Program-made: the position numbers and the translations under genes
Part shown: piece by piece, positions 46,607 to 55,710 of the stretch
How the letters are laid out: each line of letters opens with the position of its first letter
How positions within the stretch are numbered: position 1 is the first letter of the stretch
Notes under the pieces: model-generated
Database searches by the model: none
Told to the model about the DNA's origin: nothing
Seen by the model: only the letters and a program-made list of their open reading frames with translations
Origin: Prosapia bicincta
Lineage: Eukaryota; Arthropoda; Insecta; Hemiptera; Cercopidae
Length of the DNA stretch: 64,000 nt
Direction: 5' to 3'
Assembly: GCA_036971475.1 (NCBI GenBank)
Contig: JBAIZL010000001.1
Span: 144,196,692-144,260,691 of the forward strand

Positions 46607-46898
46607 TTAATAAAACCACTTTCATAGAAGAATAAAACCTTTTTTTTATTTTGTTATAAAGTTTAAGCTTTTCGCCGATTAACATTATCGCCATTATCAA
46701 AACTAACTTAGCACAATTCTAACTTATTCTGTTCCTACATTAAGTCTCTAATGTAGGAACAGAAAGTTAGAATTAGGTAGGTTAGAAGTATGCTAAGTTA
46801 GTTTAGATAATGCCGATAATGCTAATCGGCGAAAAACTTAAACTTTATAATAAAATATAAAAAGGTTTTATTCTTGTATGAAAGTGGTTTTATTAAAC
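46605..46898. repeat. 294-bp palindrome with hammerhead-like arms
   Basis: Inverted arms run from gtttaataaaaccactttca at the left to its reverse complement at the right. The centre is a perfect 14-bp stem CTGTTCCTACATTA / TAATGTAGGAACAG with a 6-nt loop (46729-46762). Each arm carries the hammerhead-like layout. In the left arm (minus strand) this is UUGAUAA at 46700-46694, GAAA at 46673-46670, stem III AAGCUU, and stem I AGUU/AACU. In the right arm (plus strand), stem II GCCGAU/AUCGGC is perfect and GAAA is at 46831-46834. Both arms have A for G at core position 8, so they should be inactive. Confidence 0.8.
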
Positions 46899-46938
46899 AT
46901 ATACATTTTTTCAAGACAAATTTCATCTTAAAAATACA

Positions 46939-46968
46939 ATATATATATATATAATATTTATATATATG
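46939..46968. repeat. Short (TA)n microsatellite
   Basis: Two short TA runs separated by a few bases, just upstream of the LTR element. Confidence 0.85.
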
Positions 46969-47631
46969 AGTGTGTGAGTGGGGTGCTTAATTGTGGAGTG
47001 TTGCAGCGGCCAGAATGTCCGATGCAAAGAATCTGGGTAATTGTACAGAATACCAGAATCAAACCTAACCGGGTTAAATAATTGACTAAATTTATATATA
47101 TAAAAATTTTTAAAACATTATAATAATAATAATATTAAAATTAGGGTAAATAATAGTAAAATGAAGAAAATTAGAAATAACTTTAGACTTAAAAAACATA
47201 AATTATAAGCAATAAGAAAAATTATCACTTCAAAGTGGATAGCCTAAATTATGTAAACAAAAAAAGACGGTAATTGTGTAGTATAACAAACTAGGCCTAG
47301 ATGCCGGCTATTAAAATAATTGTACTTAAAAATAATCAGGAATAAAGAATGTAAATTAAGATGTGAGGAAAGTAAATTAGGCCTAGCTAGGGAAAATAGT
47401 ATTTATGTAAAAGTAAAGATTAAATGTTAAAGTGTAATAGCCTAAGAAATTAGGTTATAATAGAAGAAGTCATATTTGATTTCGGAAAAATCCGCTTAGG
47501 GCATTGATTATAAATCTTGTCACTACGAAACGAAAGCGCTACAGTCGAACTTTGGATTAAGAATGTTAAAAAGTTAATTAAATTAAATGAGAAGAAATAA
47601 AGTCAAATATGTTATTAAATAAAAGGTAAAA

Positions 47632-47904
47632 ATGCAAAGGACACATCAGAATACAGAAACGCCTTTTATAAAAAGGGAAACTAATCTTAGTTCAGAATTT
47701 CCGAACAAACAAAGTCAATTGCCATGGCAACGGCTTTCTGATTGGTCAAAAGTTGAAAAATGGATACTGGGACGTGGGAAGTTTGAAATTGGAGAAGACG
47801 GGCCTCACAAAAGGCACGCTATCCAGAATCAGAATGCATTAGGCTCTCAAAGCGAGCAGACGTGTTGTTGTACCATCCGATCAAGACAAGAAAAAATGTG
47901 CTAA
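47632..47904 (+). CDS. 90-codon open frame inside the 5' LTR, function unknown
   Basis: The frame starts MQRTHQNTETPFIKRETN and ends RSRQEKMC. It is hydrophilic, without signal peptide, membrane segment or recognised domain, and has a CCC triplet near the end. An identical frame lies in the 3' LTR (56341-56613), but that follows from LTR identity and is not evidence of selection. GC content looks higher than in the surrounding LTR sequence. It could be a small accessory protein or a chance frame. Confidence 0.3.
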   Translation: MQRTHQNTETPFIKRETNLSSEFPNKQSQLPWQRLSDWSKVEKWILGRGKFEIGEDGPHKRHAIQNQNALGSQSEQTCCCTIRSRQEKMC

Positions 47905-47947
47905 AAACAGAGAAAAAAGTGCTACGATGTGATCAGGGGAAGGAAGA

Positions 47948-47973
47948 TATATATGAGCAAGGGCTCATATATA
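47948..47973. other. Perfect 11-bp hairpin in LTR
   Basis: TATATATGAGC, loop AAGG, GCTCATATATA. It is duplicated in the 3' LTR at 56657-56682. It is a possible RNA structure near the R region or a polyadenylation element; the role is inferred only. Confidence 0.6.
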
Positions 47974-48211
47974 CCCAGAACAAAGTTTCGACCACCAAAA
48001 TGCAAAATTAAAGAAAATAAGAAGATTGACCGAAATTATGGAGAGACGCCTACCTACCAAGACCCTTGAAGCTGTAACAGGACCGACAGATGATAACATT
48101 AATGAAGATAAAAAGATTTCTACAGTACAAGGTTATATAATCAATTTAATTATTCTTTTTTAAATAACATTTTACTTCAAATTATATTAACTTAATTTCA
48201 AAATTAAATAA

Positions 48212-48315
48212 GATGGGAATAACCTAAGGGACTGATTAGTCAACTCTCTTAGGTTACCCAAATTTAAGTAATAAAGATTCAAAATTGACTTTCCATTCCC
48301 ATCGCTGTGGGAATG
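48212..48315. other. Nested stem-loops in LTR
   Basis: GATGGGAAT (48212-48220) pairs with ATTCCCATC (48295-48303), and inside it TAACCTAAG (48220-48228) pairs with CTTAGGTTA (48248-48256). An alternative hairpin, CATTCCCA/TGGGAATG, lies at 48294-48315 and would compete with the outer stem. Present in both LTRs. Confidence 0.6.
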
Positions 48316-49026
48316 TATGGATTAAGTATAAAGATGTATATCTTATATGGCTTTTTCTAAGTGAATTTCTAATGAATAACTTCCAAAGAAGTTAATTGTT
48401 CAAGGCCTAGCCTAAAGGCATTACATAGTAATATTAAGTGTTTGAAAAAGAATCAGATTTTAAAATATGTTAAATTTAACTCTACTAATCAAAATTATAT
48501 ACAAAATTAATTATGGTAACTTTGATAATTTAAATTATATGTAAAATTAATGATAATAAGAAAATTTAAAAACAGAAGGAGATAATAATGTTTAGTTAAA
48601 TGGCAAGTTGTATGAAATTTTGAAAAAATAATTAGTCAAGAAAATCCTGTGAAATTAAATAAAAACAATAATAATTAATTTGAACCTTGGAACAAATAAA
48701 TAAAAATGTATATTTTCCAATTAGCTGTGTTTTCATTCTAGATAAGATAAGTTCACTAGGTATCCAGGTATAGTCTTTAAATCACAAGTGTCTCTCAAAG
48801 ATTCCACTACCCGAAAAGGAGCTTGAACAGGGCTTATCGGAGGCTAATTGGTTTTATCAAAAATTCAGGGGTTGGTTCCTCTGAGAGGTTTATTCCTTGA
48901 GGCACAGGTCTATGAAATTAGGTTCGTAGTCAATGGATAAACCATTACTTTCTTACTGACTTAGCAATTGAGGAAGAGAAATAAACAACGGCAAAGGTTA
49001 TAAAAAGTAAGTCGGTAAGAAAAGTA

Positions 49027-49039
49027 TGGCGCCCAACGT
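49027..49039 (+). other. Primer binding site for tRNA-Lys
   Basis: TGGCGCCCAACGT, seven bases after the 5' LTR, is complementary to the 3' end of metazoan tRNA-Lys(CUU), which ends ACGTTGGGCGCCA. This sets minus-strand DNA priming. A hairpin (CGATG-c-TTAC / GTAA-CATCG, 49048-49069) follows at once. Confidence 0.85.
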
Positions 49040-49519
49040 TTGAGGCTCGATGCTTACATTGTAACATCGGGTCAACATCAAATAGAGACAGATTTAAATC
49101 GACTAAGGAGCCTAGTGAAACAAAATTAATTAAATAGAATTCAATTAAAATTGTAAAAAATAATAGGAATCATAAAATGAAAACCAAAGAAGTTCTTTAA
49201 ATTAAATAAGAGTTAATTATAATAAAAATGAAATTAAAAAGAACTTAGAATAAATAATAATAATTAAAAGGAAATAATTAAGTAAAATAAAATTCAGTAG
49301 GCGTCGGTAGGGCATAATATAAATAATAATGTTAGTTATTAATGAAAGTAAATAGAATACATAGGCGTTAGATAGACAAGGTCAAGGGAACACTGAACCG
49401 GATCACATCGAGCACAATTCTAAATGAATATTTAATTAAATACTCAGTATATAGTAAAAATATAGAAGTAGGAGAAGTTAGTAAGGGAATAAAAGGATAG
49501 TTAAATACGAGACTTTAAG

Positions 49520-50911
49520 ATGGCGACAAGACAGAGAAAAGACACAGAACCATCTGAAATGATGGAGTTTTTTAAAAAAATGATGGAGGAACAAAAACAG
49601 GAGAGATTAAAAGAGATGGAGGAACAGAAACAAGGGAGAATAAAGGAACAAGAAGAATTAGTAAAAAAGATAGAGGAACAAAAACAGGAAAGATTAAAAG
49701 AGATGGAGGAACAGAAACAAGGGAGAATAAAGGAACAAGAAGAATTAGTAAAAATGATAGAGGAACAAAGAAAGAAAGAAAGAGAGGAGGAAAAAGTAGA
49801 AAGAAAGAAAGAAAGAGAGGAGGATAAACAAGAAATTAAGAATCTTTGGGAAATCATGAATAAGAGGATAGAGGAAATAAATGAAGGAATTACAAGAAAG
49901 AATGAGGAAATGGGAAATAAAATCCAAGAAACTATAGAAAAGATGTATAACTTAGAGGTAACAGTCAGTGAAAATAAACAGACTGTAGAAACAGTTAAGG
50001 GAGAAGTCAAAAAAGTAGAAAGAAGGGTACAAGTAGTTGAGAATAAGATAAAGAATATGGGAGAAGGGATAAATATAGCTACCTTGTTTAAATCAAGGAT
50101 GTTTGAGATGGGTGATAATGGAGACAAAAGCAAGAAGGAATTCTACGGTAGGGAAGATGAAGACCCTATTGATTTCATTAAACACCTAGAAGGTATAATG
50201 TCCGAAATTGATCCTGACATGGAGGAAGGACAAAAAAGGAAAATAATGGAGAGACATCTTAAAGGACCAGCACAAGAATGGTGGTTGGCCATGAATATGG
50301 AGGAGGAAAATTATGATGAAGTTAAGGAGAGATTCTTTAGCCACTTTTGGGGATCTCATGCACAAGAGAGAATTCGAGGAAGAATCGAAAATGGAAAATA
50401 TGAATACCATCGAGGCACAAACAACATGGTAAATTATTTCTTAAAAATGGTGAACACGGCGAGACACCTAACCCCGCCATACAATCAGGCGGAGATAATT
50501 ATGAAGATTATGAAGCATTATGGGAACAGAATGTATATAGGATGTTCCGGGATGGCGGCTACCGACATAGAGGAGGCGGTAAAATACATCCGAAGGAACA
50601 TGGAGCAGGAGGCTACCAGGAACCGGACTCAGCCTAGGACTGAGGAACGGGAACCTGAAAGGAGAGGGTTTACACACCAAACGAGAAACCCCGGATACAA
50701 GGGAAATTGGAGGCAAGAGCCTTACCCGGTAGAAGGGAGAGGAAACTGGAGACAGGGGCCCTACCAAAGAGAGGGACCAAGAAATAGGCCGCAAAATCAG
50801 TGGCAACAACAAAGGCCAGAGTACAGGCCACAAAACCAAACGGAAGAAGGCCCACAGACAAAAGAAAAGAGACCTCAAAATCCAGGGCCAAGTGGTCAAT
50901 CAAAAAACTAA
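49520..50911 (+). CDS. gag: Gag polyprotein of the Ty3/gypsy element
   Basis: The 463-residue structural protein forms the particle that packages element RNA. The N-terminal third (about 15-190) is a long, highly charged coiled coil. It contains a 29-residue unit (EEQKQERLKEMEEQKQGRIK plus EQEELVKKI) present twice in tandem (an 87-bp DNA duplication starting at 49586 and 49673). Residues about 205-360 resemble the retrotransposon Gag capsid domain (FYGREDEDPIDFIKHLEG, GPAQEWW, YDEVKERFFSHF). The C-terminal 90 residues are Arg/Gln/Pro/Asn-rich and presumably bind RNA; there is no CCHC zinc knuckle. The ATG at 49520 has a purine at -3 and G at +4. It ends at TAA directly after the slippery heptamer. 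Confidence 0.9.
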   Translation: MATRQRKDTEPSEMMEFFKKMMEEQKQERLKEMEEQKQGRIKEQEELVKKIEEQKQERLKEMEEQKQGRIKEQEELVKMIEEQRKKEREEEKVERKKEREEDKQEIKNLWEIMNKRIEEINEGITRKNEEMGNKIQETIEKMYNLEVTVSENKQTVETVKGEVKKVERRVQVVENKIKNMGEGINIATLFKSRMFEMGDNGDKSKKEFYGREDEDPIDFIKHLEGIMSEIDPDMEEGQKRKIMERHLKGPAQEWWLAMNMEEENYDEVKERFFSHFWGSHAQERIRGRIENGKYEYHRGTNNMVNYFLKMVNTARHLTPPYNQAEIIMKIMKHYGNRMYIGCSGMAATDIEEAVKYIRRNMEQEATRNRTQPRTEEREPERRGFTHQTRNPGYKGNWRQEPYPVEGRGNWRQGPYQREGPRNRPQNQWQQQRPEYRPQNQTEEGPQTKEKRPQNPGPSGQSKN

Positions 50912-53900
50912 ATGAGAGGATCCCTAATGGTAGGAAGGAAAAGAGGAGACAACCATTAGAGATCCAACAACAAACAAAATATAGGAAATATTACCCGGAG
51001 AAACAGGGAACAGTAAATAAAGGAAAGGCGGAAGACCTAAAGAACAAAAATAAAAAAACAATACAACAGGAAAATAACAATGAAGTACACCAAAATCAAG
51101 AGCGTAGAGTTGGTGGACTATCTCTTGATATTCGTGCTGAATTGTTAGAAGAGGACAAGGAGATTGGCGATGGTAACCAGAAGAAAGAAACATGCCCTGT
51201 AATTGACTGTGAGGTAGAAGGGCACTCTATAGAGGTAGAGATTGACACGGGTGCAGACGTGTCAGTCATTCAAGAAAAGGCTTACAACAACCTCAAGTTG
51301 CATGGGCTTAAGTTCCTGGAACTACCCATCAACAATGTGGGAGTTGTAACAGCCATTAAGACTGCACAAATAAAGGTTACCCGGCAATGCTTAATTCCCT
51401 TAACAATTAAAGGCATAAAAGTGGACTGCATCTTCATAGTGGTCTCCAAACTTCGGTCGGAGATGATTATGGGGTGCAACACACTGTATGACCTAAAGGC
51501 ACGGATAAACATGGATAGACGCTTTGTGACATTCGAAATAGAAGGGGAAATGGTGTACCAGGACTTTAAAAGTAAAATACAAAAGATAGAGGAAAATGAA
51601 GAAGTCCGAAAAATATGCAAGATAACCCAGGAAAAAGAAGATGCATCAACAATAGGGCATCAAAGCAAAAAGGAGGGGTTAATGCGACAGTGCGAGAAGC
51701 AGGGGCACTGCCGAATGAATGAAGGAGGAAATGGACAAGAAACAAGTAAAGGGGAAATCTTAAATATAACGAACGAATATCAAAGAAAAATAAAAAATGA
51801 AACAGAGGAAAAATTAAACAAAAACAAAAAATTAAAAAACAAAAATGAAAATATAATAAATAAGGAAATAAATTTAAGACCTGAGGGAGTCAAAACAGGA
51901 GATAAAGAAACAAAGGACATGGAAAGAAGAGCTGCAGCTGAGATTAAGAGCAAACCAAAATATAAACAAGGTAAGGCCGAAATAGTGCCAAAAAGGGGAA
52001 ATAATGTGAGTGGAAAAATAATAAATAAGAAAATAAATATAAATAAAAGTATAAACGTCGCGTCGAAACAATTAAAAGGGGGGAACAACGAGGTTAAAAT
52101 GAATAACCAACAAGTAGCTCGGAAGCCCATGACTAAGACTTTAGATTCTGGAGAGATAACCCAAAGGAAAGAAATTGAAATTAAAGAAAGAAAAAAGAAA
52201 AACCCATTTACTAGTTCAAGAGTTCGAAAGTCAATTAAAATGAGAGCCAATCCAAATACGAGAAGAACCTTCATTTCATTACAAGTCAAAAACAGAAAAA
52301 TAAAAGGTAGATTTAAGGAGAATAAGGGAAAGTTAAGAAATTGGAAAAGGAGAAAGAAGAAAAAGAAAGATAAAGATGGACGGATGATAAGAAAATATTT
52401 GAGAATTAACCATTTAGGAATCGAAGAAGAAGAAACAGAAAATAAATGTATATTAGACAAAGAACAGCAAAATCAATTAAACCAGCTAATATTGGAATAT
52501 GACGATATATTTAGCGAGATACCGGGAAGATCAAATAAATATAAGCATCAATTGAAACTAATAGAGAATAAAACTTTTGTACGAAGGAATTATCCAATTC
52601 CAATTAATTACCGTAAACAGGTCCAAGAAGAGATTGAAAGAATGCTCAGATATGACATCATCGAACGCTCAAGAACTCCTTACATCAACCCAATGGTGAC
52701 AGTAATAAAACCAGACAAGACCATCCGTCTGTGCCTAGACGCTAGGAAGTTGAATGAAATAACTGTGCCGGATTATGAAAGTGCACCCACTATTGACGAT
52801 ATACTAAGGAAAGGTCGCAACAGGCGATATTTTTCAAAAATAGATTTAACGCCAAGTTTCTGGCAAATACCGTTGACTAATGAGTCCAAAAAATATACAG
52901 GATTTTTATTTAATAATAAAGTATATAATTTCAAAGTGGTGCCTTTTGGACTCCAAAACTCCCTAGCGGCTCTAGTGAGAACGGTAGATATCACTTTGGG
53001 TAAGGAGTTAGAGGAAAATCTTTTAGTGTATGTCGATGATCTGTTGTGTCTATCTGAGACATTCGATGAGCACCTCAGTCACCTGAGGACAATTTTCACC
53101 AGATTCAGAGAGGGGAATTTAACCATCAACCCGAAGAAAACCTTGTTCTGTCAACAAGAGGTGAAGTTTTTAGGATATATCTTCAGACAAGAAGGGGTCA
53201 CCACAGACCCAGAGAAGCTACAGGCAATACAGGATTTCCCAGAACCTAGAAACAAAAAACAACTACAATCGTTTCTAGGTTTTGTAAATTACTATGCACG
53301 ATTTACAAAGAAACATGCTGAAGAGACTTCACCCTTGTTGAAATTACTAAGAAAAGATCAGCCCTGGATCTGGGATGAATACATGAGTAAAGCCTTCAAT
53401 AGGGTAAAAGATTTGTTTACGGAATCAGTCACTCTGATGCATCCAATCGAAGGGCAACGTACGTTCCTACAGACAGATGCATGTGATAATGCAATCGCCA
53501 GTCAGATTTTCCAGAGAGATGGACAAGGGCAAATGCAAGTAATAGGGTTCGTTAGCCGAACACTTAAGAGTTGTGAGAAGGCATACACTATATGCGAGAA
53601 AGAATTATTGGCTATAGTGCATGGCTTGAAAAAATTTCGGCCATTAATAGTGGGAGCGCCACTAACTATCATAACGGATAATAAGGCATTGAAATTTATG
53701 AACACGTGCAATTTCACTAATTCACGAATCACTAGGTGGATATTGGCGATTCAAGAGTATCAACCAACAGTGATACATTGCCCAGGAAAGGAAAACATAC
53801 CGTGCGACGTCGTGAGTCGGATGTATCAGAATGAGATGGATAATAAGGGAAACAGTCAGAACCGTCAGGTCATAAAAGTAGGACGGTTACAAATAGGATG

Positions 53901-55098
53901 TGAAGAAACACTAAAAGCAAAATTTCAAAACATAAAAAACTTACAAAGACAACAACCAGAATTAGAAAAATTTTTTGAAAACGTGACCAAATTTAAGAGA
54001 TATTCTATACAAGAAGGGATATTGTGTAAAGAAGTCAAAAATAAAATAAAGATAGTAATCCCGGAATCAATAATAAACGAGGTAATTGAGAACATACATC
54101 AGATATATGCTCACATAGGGAGAAATAAAATAACGAATATAATGAGCCAGAGCATGTATATAAAGCAAATGAAGAAACGGATATTACAAGTGATAGAAAG
54201 ATGTCAGATATGTCAGTACGCAAAACCGACAAATAGATACCTCCAAGGAAGCACGAAACCAATCGTCTCAAGAGGGCCAGGCGAAATGGTGGCGATAGAC
54301 CATCTAGGGCCCTTACCAACCAGCGTTGGTGGGGTAAAACATATATTGGTAGTAATAGATAGCTTCTCGAAGTATGTTAAGTTATATGCAGTACGAAGTA
54401 CCACAACAAGGAGCTCAAAGTTGAAGTTACTGCATTATTTTCAAGCAGTAGGGAAACCAAGCAAGATCCTTACCGATTTTGGAACTGCATTTACATCACG
54501 GCAATGGCGTACTTGGATCAGGTGTGAAGGAATCCAACACATACTGAGCCCAGTACGGCACCCGCAGGTGAATTTAGCAGAAAGAGTAAATAGAGAACTG
54601 AGAAGGATATTGCGGACCTACTGCTATGATAACCAATCGCATTGGCGGAAGTATCTGTCATACATAGAAGGAGTAATCAATGCTTTACCGCATGAAGCTA
54701 CTGGATACACTCCAGATCAGATTCAGTTCGGGGTTGATCCAGAATATGGGTGGCAGGGATTTGTACCAGACGTTTGTAAAAATGTAGTAACGGAAACACA
54801 ACAGCAGCGTGTGCAGAAGGCATACGACAGAATGAGAAGGACAGGAGAGCTCAGGGCTGAGAAATTAAATAGAAAGATGAAGCAGACGGAATTGAAATGT
54901 GGGGACAAAGTACTGGTAACAAGGGTAAATAGATCTAACTTGAGCCGTCAAGAAACCGAGAAGATGCTATTAATTTACCAGGGTCCATATGTAGTGGCTA
55001 GACGATTGGGGGCAAAAACTTATGAAATAGCAAACTTGGAAACAGGGAAAATAAGGGGGATCTATGACATCAAAGACATAAAGATATTTAAAGAATAA
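50800..55098 (+). CDS. pol: Pol polyprotein: protease, RT, RNase H, integrase
   Basis: The frame is open from 50800, but the protein is expected to begin at the frameshift near 50908 as a Gag-Pol fusion. Residue numbers count from the codon at 50800. Aspartic protease: EIDTGADVSVI (about 148). A Lys/Asn/Glu-rich linker follows (about 260-560). Reverse transcriptase: IRLCLDARKLNE, KIDLTPSFWQIPL, VVPFGLQNS and LVYVDDLLCL (YVDD about 744). RNase H: FLQTDAC, CEKELLAIVHGL, TDNKAL. Integrase: H-x4-H zinc half with CQIC, then the catalytic D in VAIDHLGPLP (about 1165), D in ILTDFGTAF (about 1224), and E in NLAERVNREL (about 1260); the D-E gap is 34 residues. A GPY/F module (YQGPYVVARRLG) is near the end; no chromodomain. 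No internal stop, and all catalytic residues are present. Confidence 0.95.
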   Translation: MATTKARVQATKPNGRRPTDKRKETSKSRAKWSIKKLNERIPNGRKEKRRQPLEIQQQTKYRKYYPEKQGTVNKGKAEDLKNKNKKTIQQENNNEVHQNQERRVGGLSLDIRAELLEEDKEIGDGNQKKETCPVIDCEVEGHSIEVEIDTGADVSVIQEKAYNNLKLHGLKFLELPINNVGVVTAIKTAQIKVTRQCLIPLTIKGIKVDCIFIVVSKLRSEMIMGCNTLYDLKARINMDRRFVTFEIEGEMVYQDFKSKIQKIEENEEVRKICKITQEKEDASTIGHQSKKEGLMRQCEKQGHCRMNEGGNGQETSKGEILNITNEYQRKIKNETEEKLNKNKKLKNKNENIINKEINLRPEGVKTGDKETKDMERRAAAEIKSKPKYKQGKAEIVPKRGNNVSGKIINKKININKSINVASKQLKGGNNEVKMNNQQVARKPMTKTLDSGEITQRKEIEIKERKKKNPFTSSRVRKSIKMRANPNTRRTFISLQVKNRKIKGRFKENKGKLRNWKRRKKKKKDKDGRMIRKYLRINHLGIEEEETENKCILDKEQQNQLNQLILEYDDIFSEIPGRSNKYKHQLKLIENKTFVRRNYPIPINYRKQVQEEIERMLRYDIIERSRTPYINPMVTVIKPDKTIRLCLDARKLNEITVPDYESAPTIDDILRKGRNRRYFSKIDLTPSFWQIPLTNESKKYTGFLFNNKVYNFKVVPFGLQNSLAALVRTVDITLGKELEENLLVYVDDLLCLSETFDEHLSHLRTIFTRFREGNLTINPKKTLFCQQEVKFLGYIFRQEGVTTDPEKLQAIQDFPEPRNKKQLQSFLGFVNYYARFTKKHAEETSPLLKLLRKDQPWIWDEYMSKAFNRVKDLFTESVTLMHPIEGQRTFLQTDACDNAIASQIFQRDGQGQMQVIGFVSRTLKSCEKAYTICEKELLAIVHGLKKFRPLIVGAPLTIITDNKALKFMNTCNFTNSRITRWILAIQEYQPTVIHCPGKENIPCDVVSRMYQNEMDNKGNSQNRQVIKVGRLQIGCEETLKAKFQNIKNLQRQQPELEKFFENVTKFKRYSIQEGILCKEVKNKIKIVIPESIINEVIENIHQIYAHIGRNKITNIMSQSMYIKQMKKRILQVIERCQICQYAKPTNRYLQGSTKPIVSRGPGEMVAIDHLGPLPTSVGGVKHILVVIDSFSKYVKLYAVRSTTTRSSKLKLLHYFQAVGKPSKILTDFGTAFTSRQWRTWIRCEGIQHILSPVRHPQVNLAERVNRELRRILRTYCYDNQSHWRKYLSYIEGVINALPHEATGYTPDQIQFGVDPEYGWQGFVPDVCKNVVTETQQQRVQKAYDRMRRTGELRAEKLNRKMKQTELKCGDKVLVTRVNRSNLSRQETEKMLLIYQGPYVVARRLGAKTYEIANLETGKIRGIYDIKDIKIFKE
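50902..50908 (+). promoter_or_regulatory. -1 ribosomal frameshift site A AAA AAC
   Basis: In the gag frame the codons read TCA AAA AAC TAA, so the heptamer A AAA AAC is in the correct phase and abuts the gag stop (50909-50911). Slipping back one base continues into pol (AAA AAA CTA AAT). An 8-bp stem CTAATGGT/ACCATTAG (50924-50931 with 50952-50959) lies 15 nt downstream and could be the stimulator. Confidence 0.85.
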
Positions 55099-55710
55099 AG
55101 GATAATAAGGCAAGGTAAAAAAAAAAAAAATGATCCATCAGTGACATAGGGAGTAACGGTTAAGTAATAAAAATAAAAATGTAAAATAAATCTAAGTAGT
55201 AGATTAAAGCAGTAACATAATCCAAATACATAGGACAAATAATATAAAATCAGTATTAAATGTGAAAGAAAAAGCCATATGTTAAATGAACGGGATTCAT
55301 TGAATTTATTAAAGTAAAGGTTGTGTTAAACAACATTGAATGTGTAAAATAAGGATTACAATATACAATATTGTATAGTTAATATAAAATTGAAATAAGA
55401 TTAAATAAAAAAGAATGTGACTAAGGACAGGAGTAATAAATGAGTAAATAGCATGTGAAGTGACTAATGTGACAATGATATATAGGCCTATGAGTGAAAG
55501 GGACAGGAGAGTAAATTGTGAACTTTAGTAAAATTAATTAAGTTATGAAGATGAATAGGAATAGTAGATTAATGAAAGGAATATGAAAATTTTAATATAA
55601 ACTAGTATAAGTGTTAATGTTACTTTTCACAAATATGTTATTAATTATGTTTATCTGTTTCAAGGGAGAGAAGGACCAAAATTTTCATATATTTAAAAAG
55701 GGGGGAATTT
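55099..55710 (+). other. 3' untranslated region and polypurine tract
   Basis: 612 bp of A-rich non-coding sequence after pol with a poly-A run near 55117. It ends in the polypurine tract aaaaaggggggaa (55696-55708) just before the 3' LTR, the primer for plus-strand DNA. No env frame is present. Confidence 0.85.

Larger units (their letters stand above)
47002..49019 (+). repeat. 5' LTR
   Basis: It starts TGCAGCGGCC and ends GTCGGTAAG, without the usual CA end. Unusually long at about 2 kb. It holds a 90-codon frame (47632-47904), an 11-bp perfect hairpin (47948-47973), a nested stem region (48212-48303) and several AATAAA polyadenylation hexamers (for example near 47595). The promoter inside it could not be located. 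Confidence 0.94.

Noticed and set aside
49501..50133. 210-codon minus-strand frame rich in S, F, L and C
   Set aside because: It is the antisense shadow of the purine-rich coiled-coil region of gag. Other minus-strand frames inside gag and pol were rejected for the same reason.
55099..55710. Possible env gene between pol and the 3' LTR
   Set aside because: Only about 0.6 kb, with stops in all forward frames and no signal peptide or transmembrane segment.
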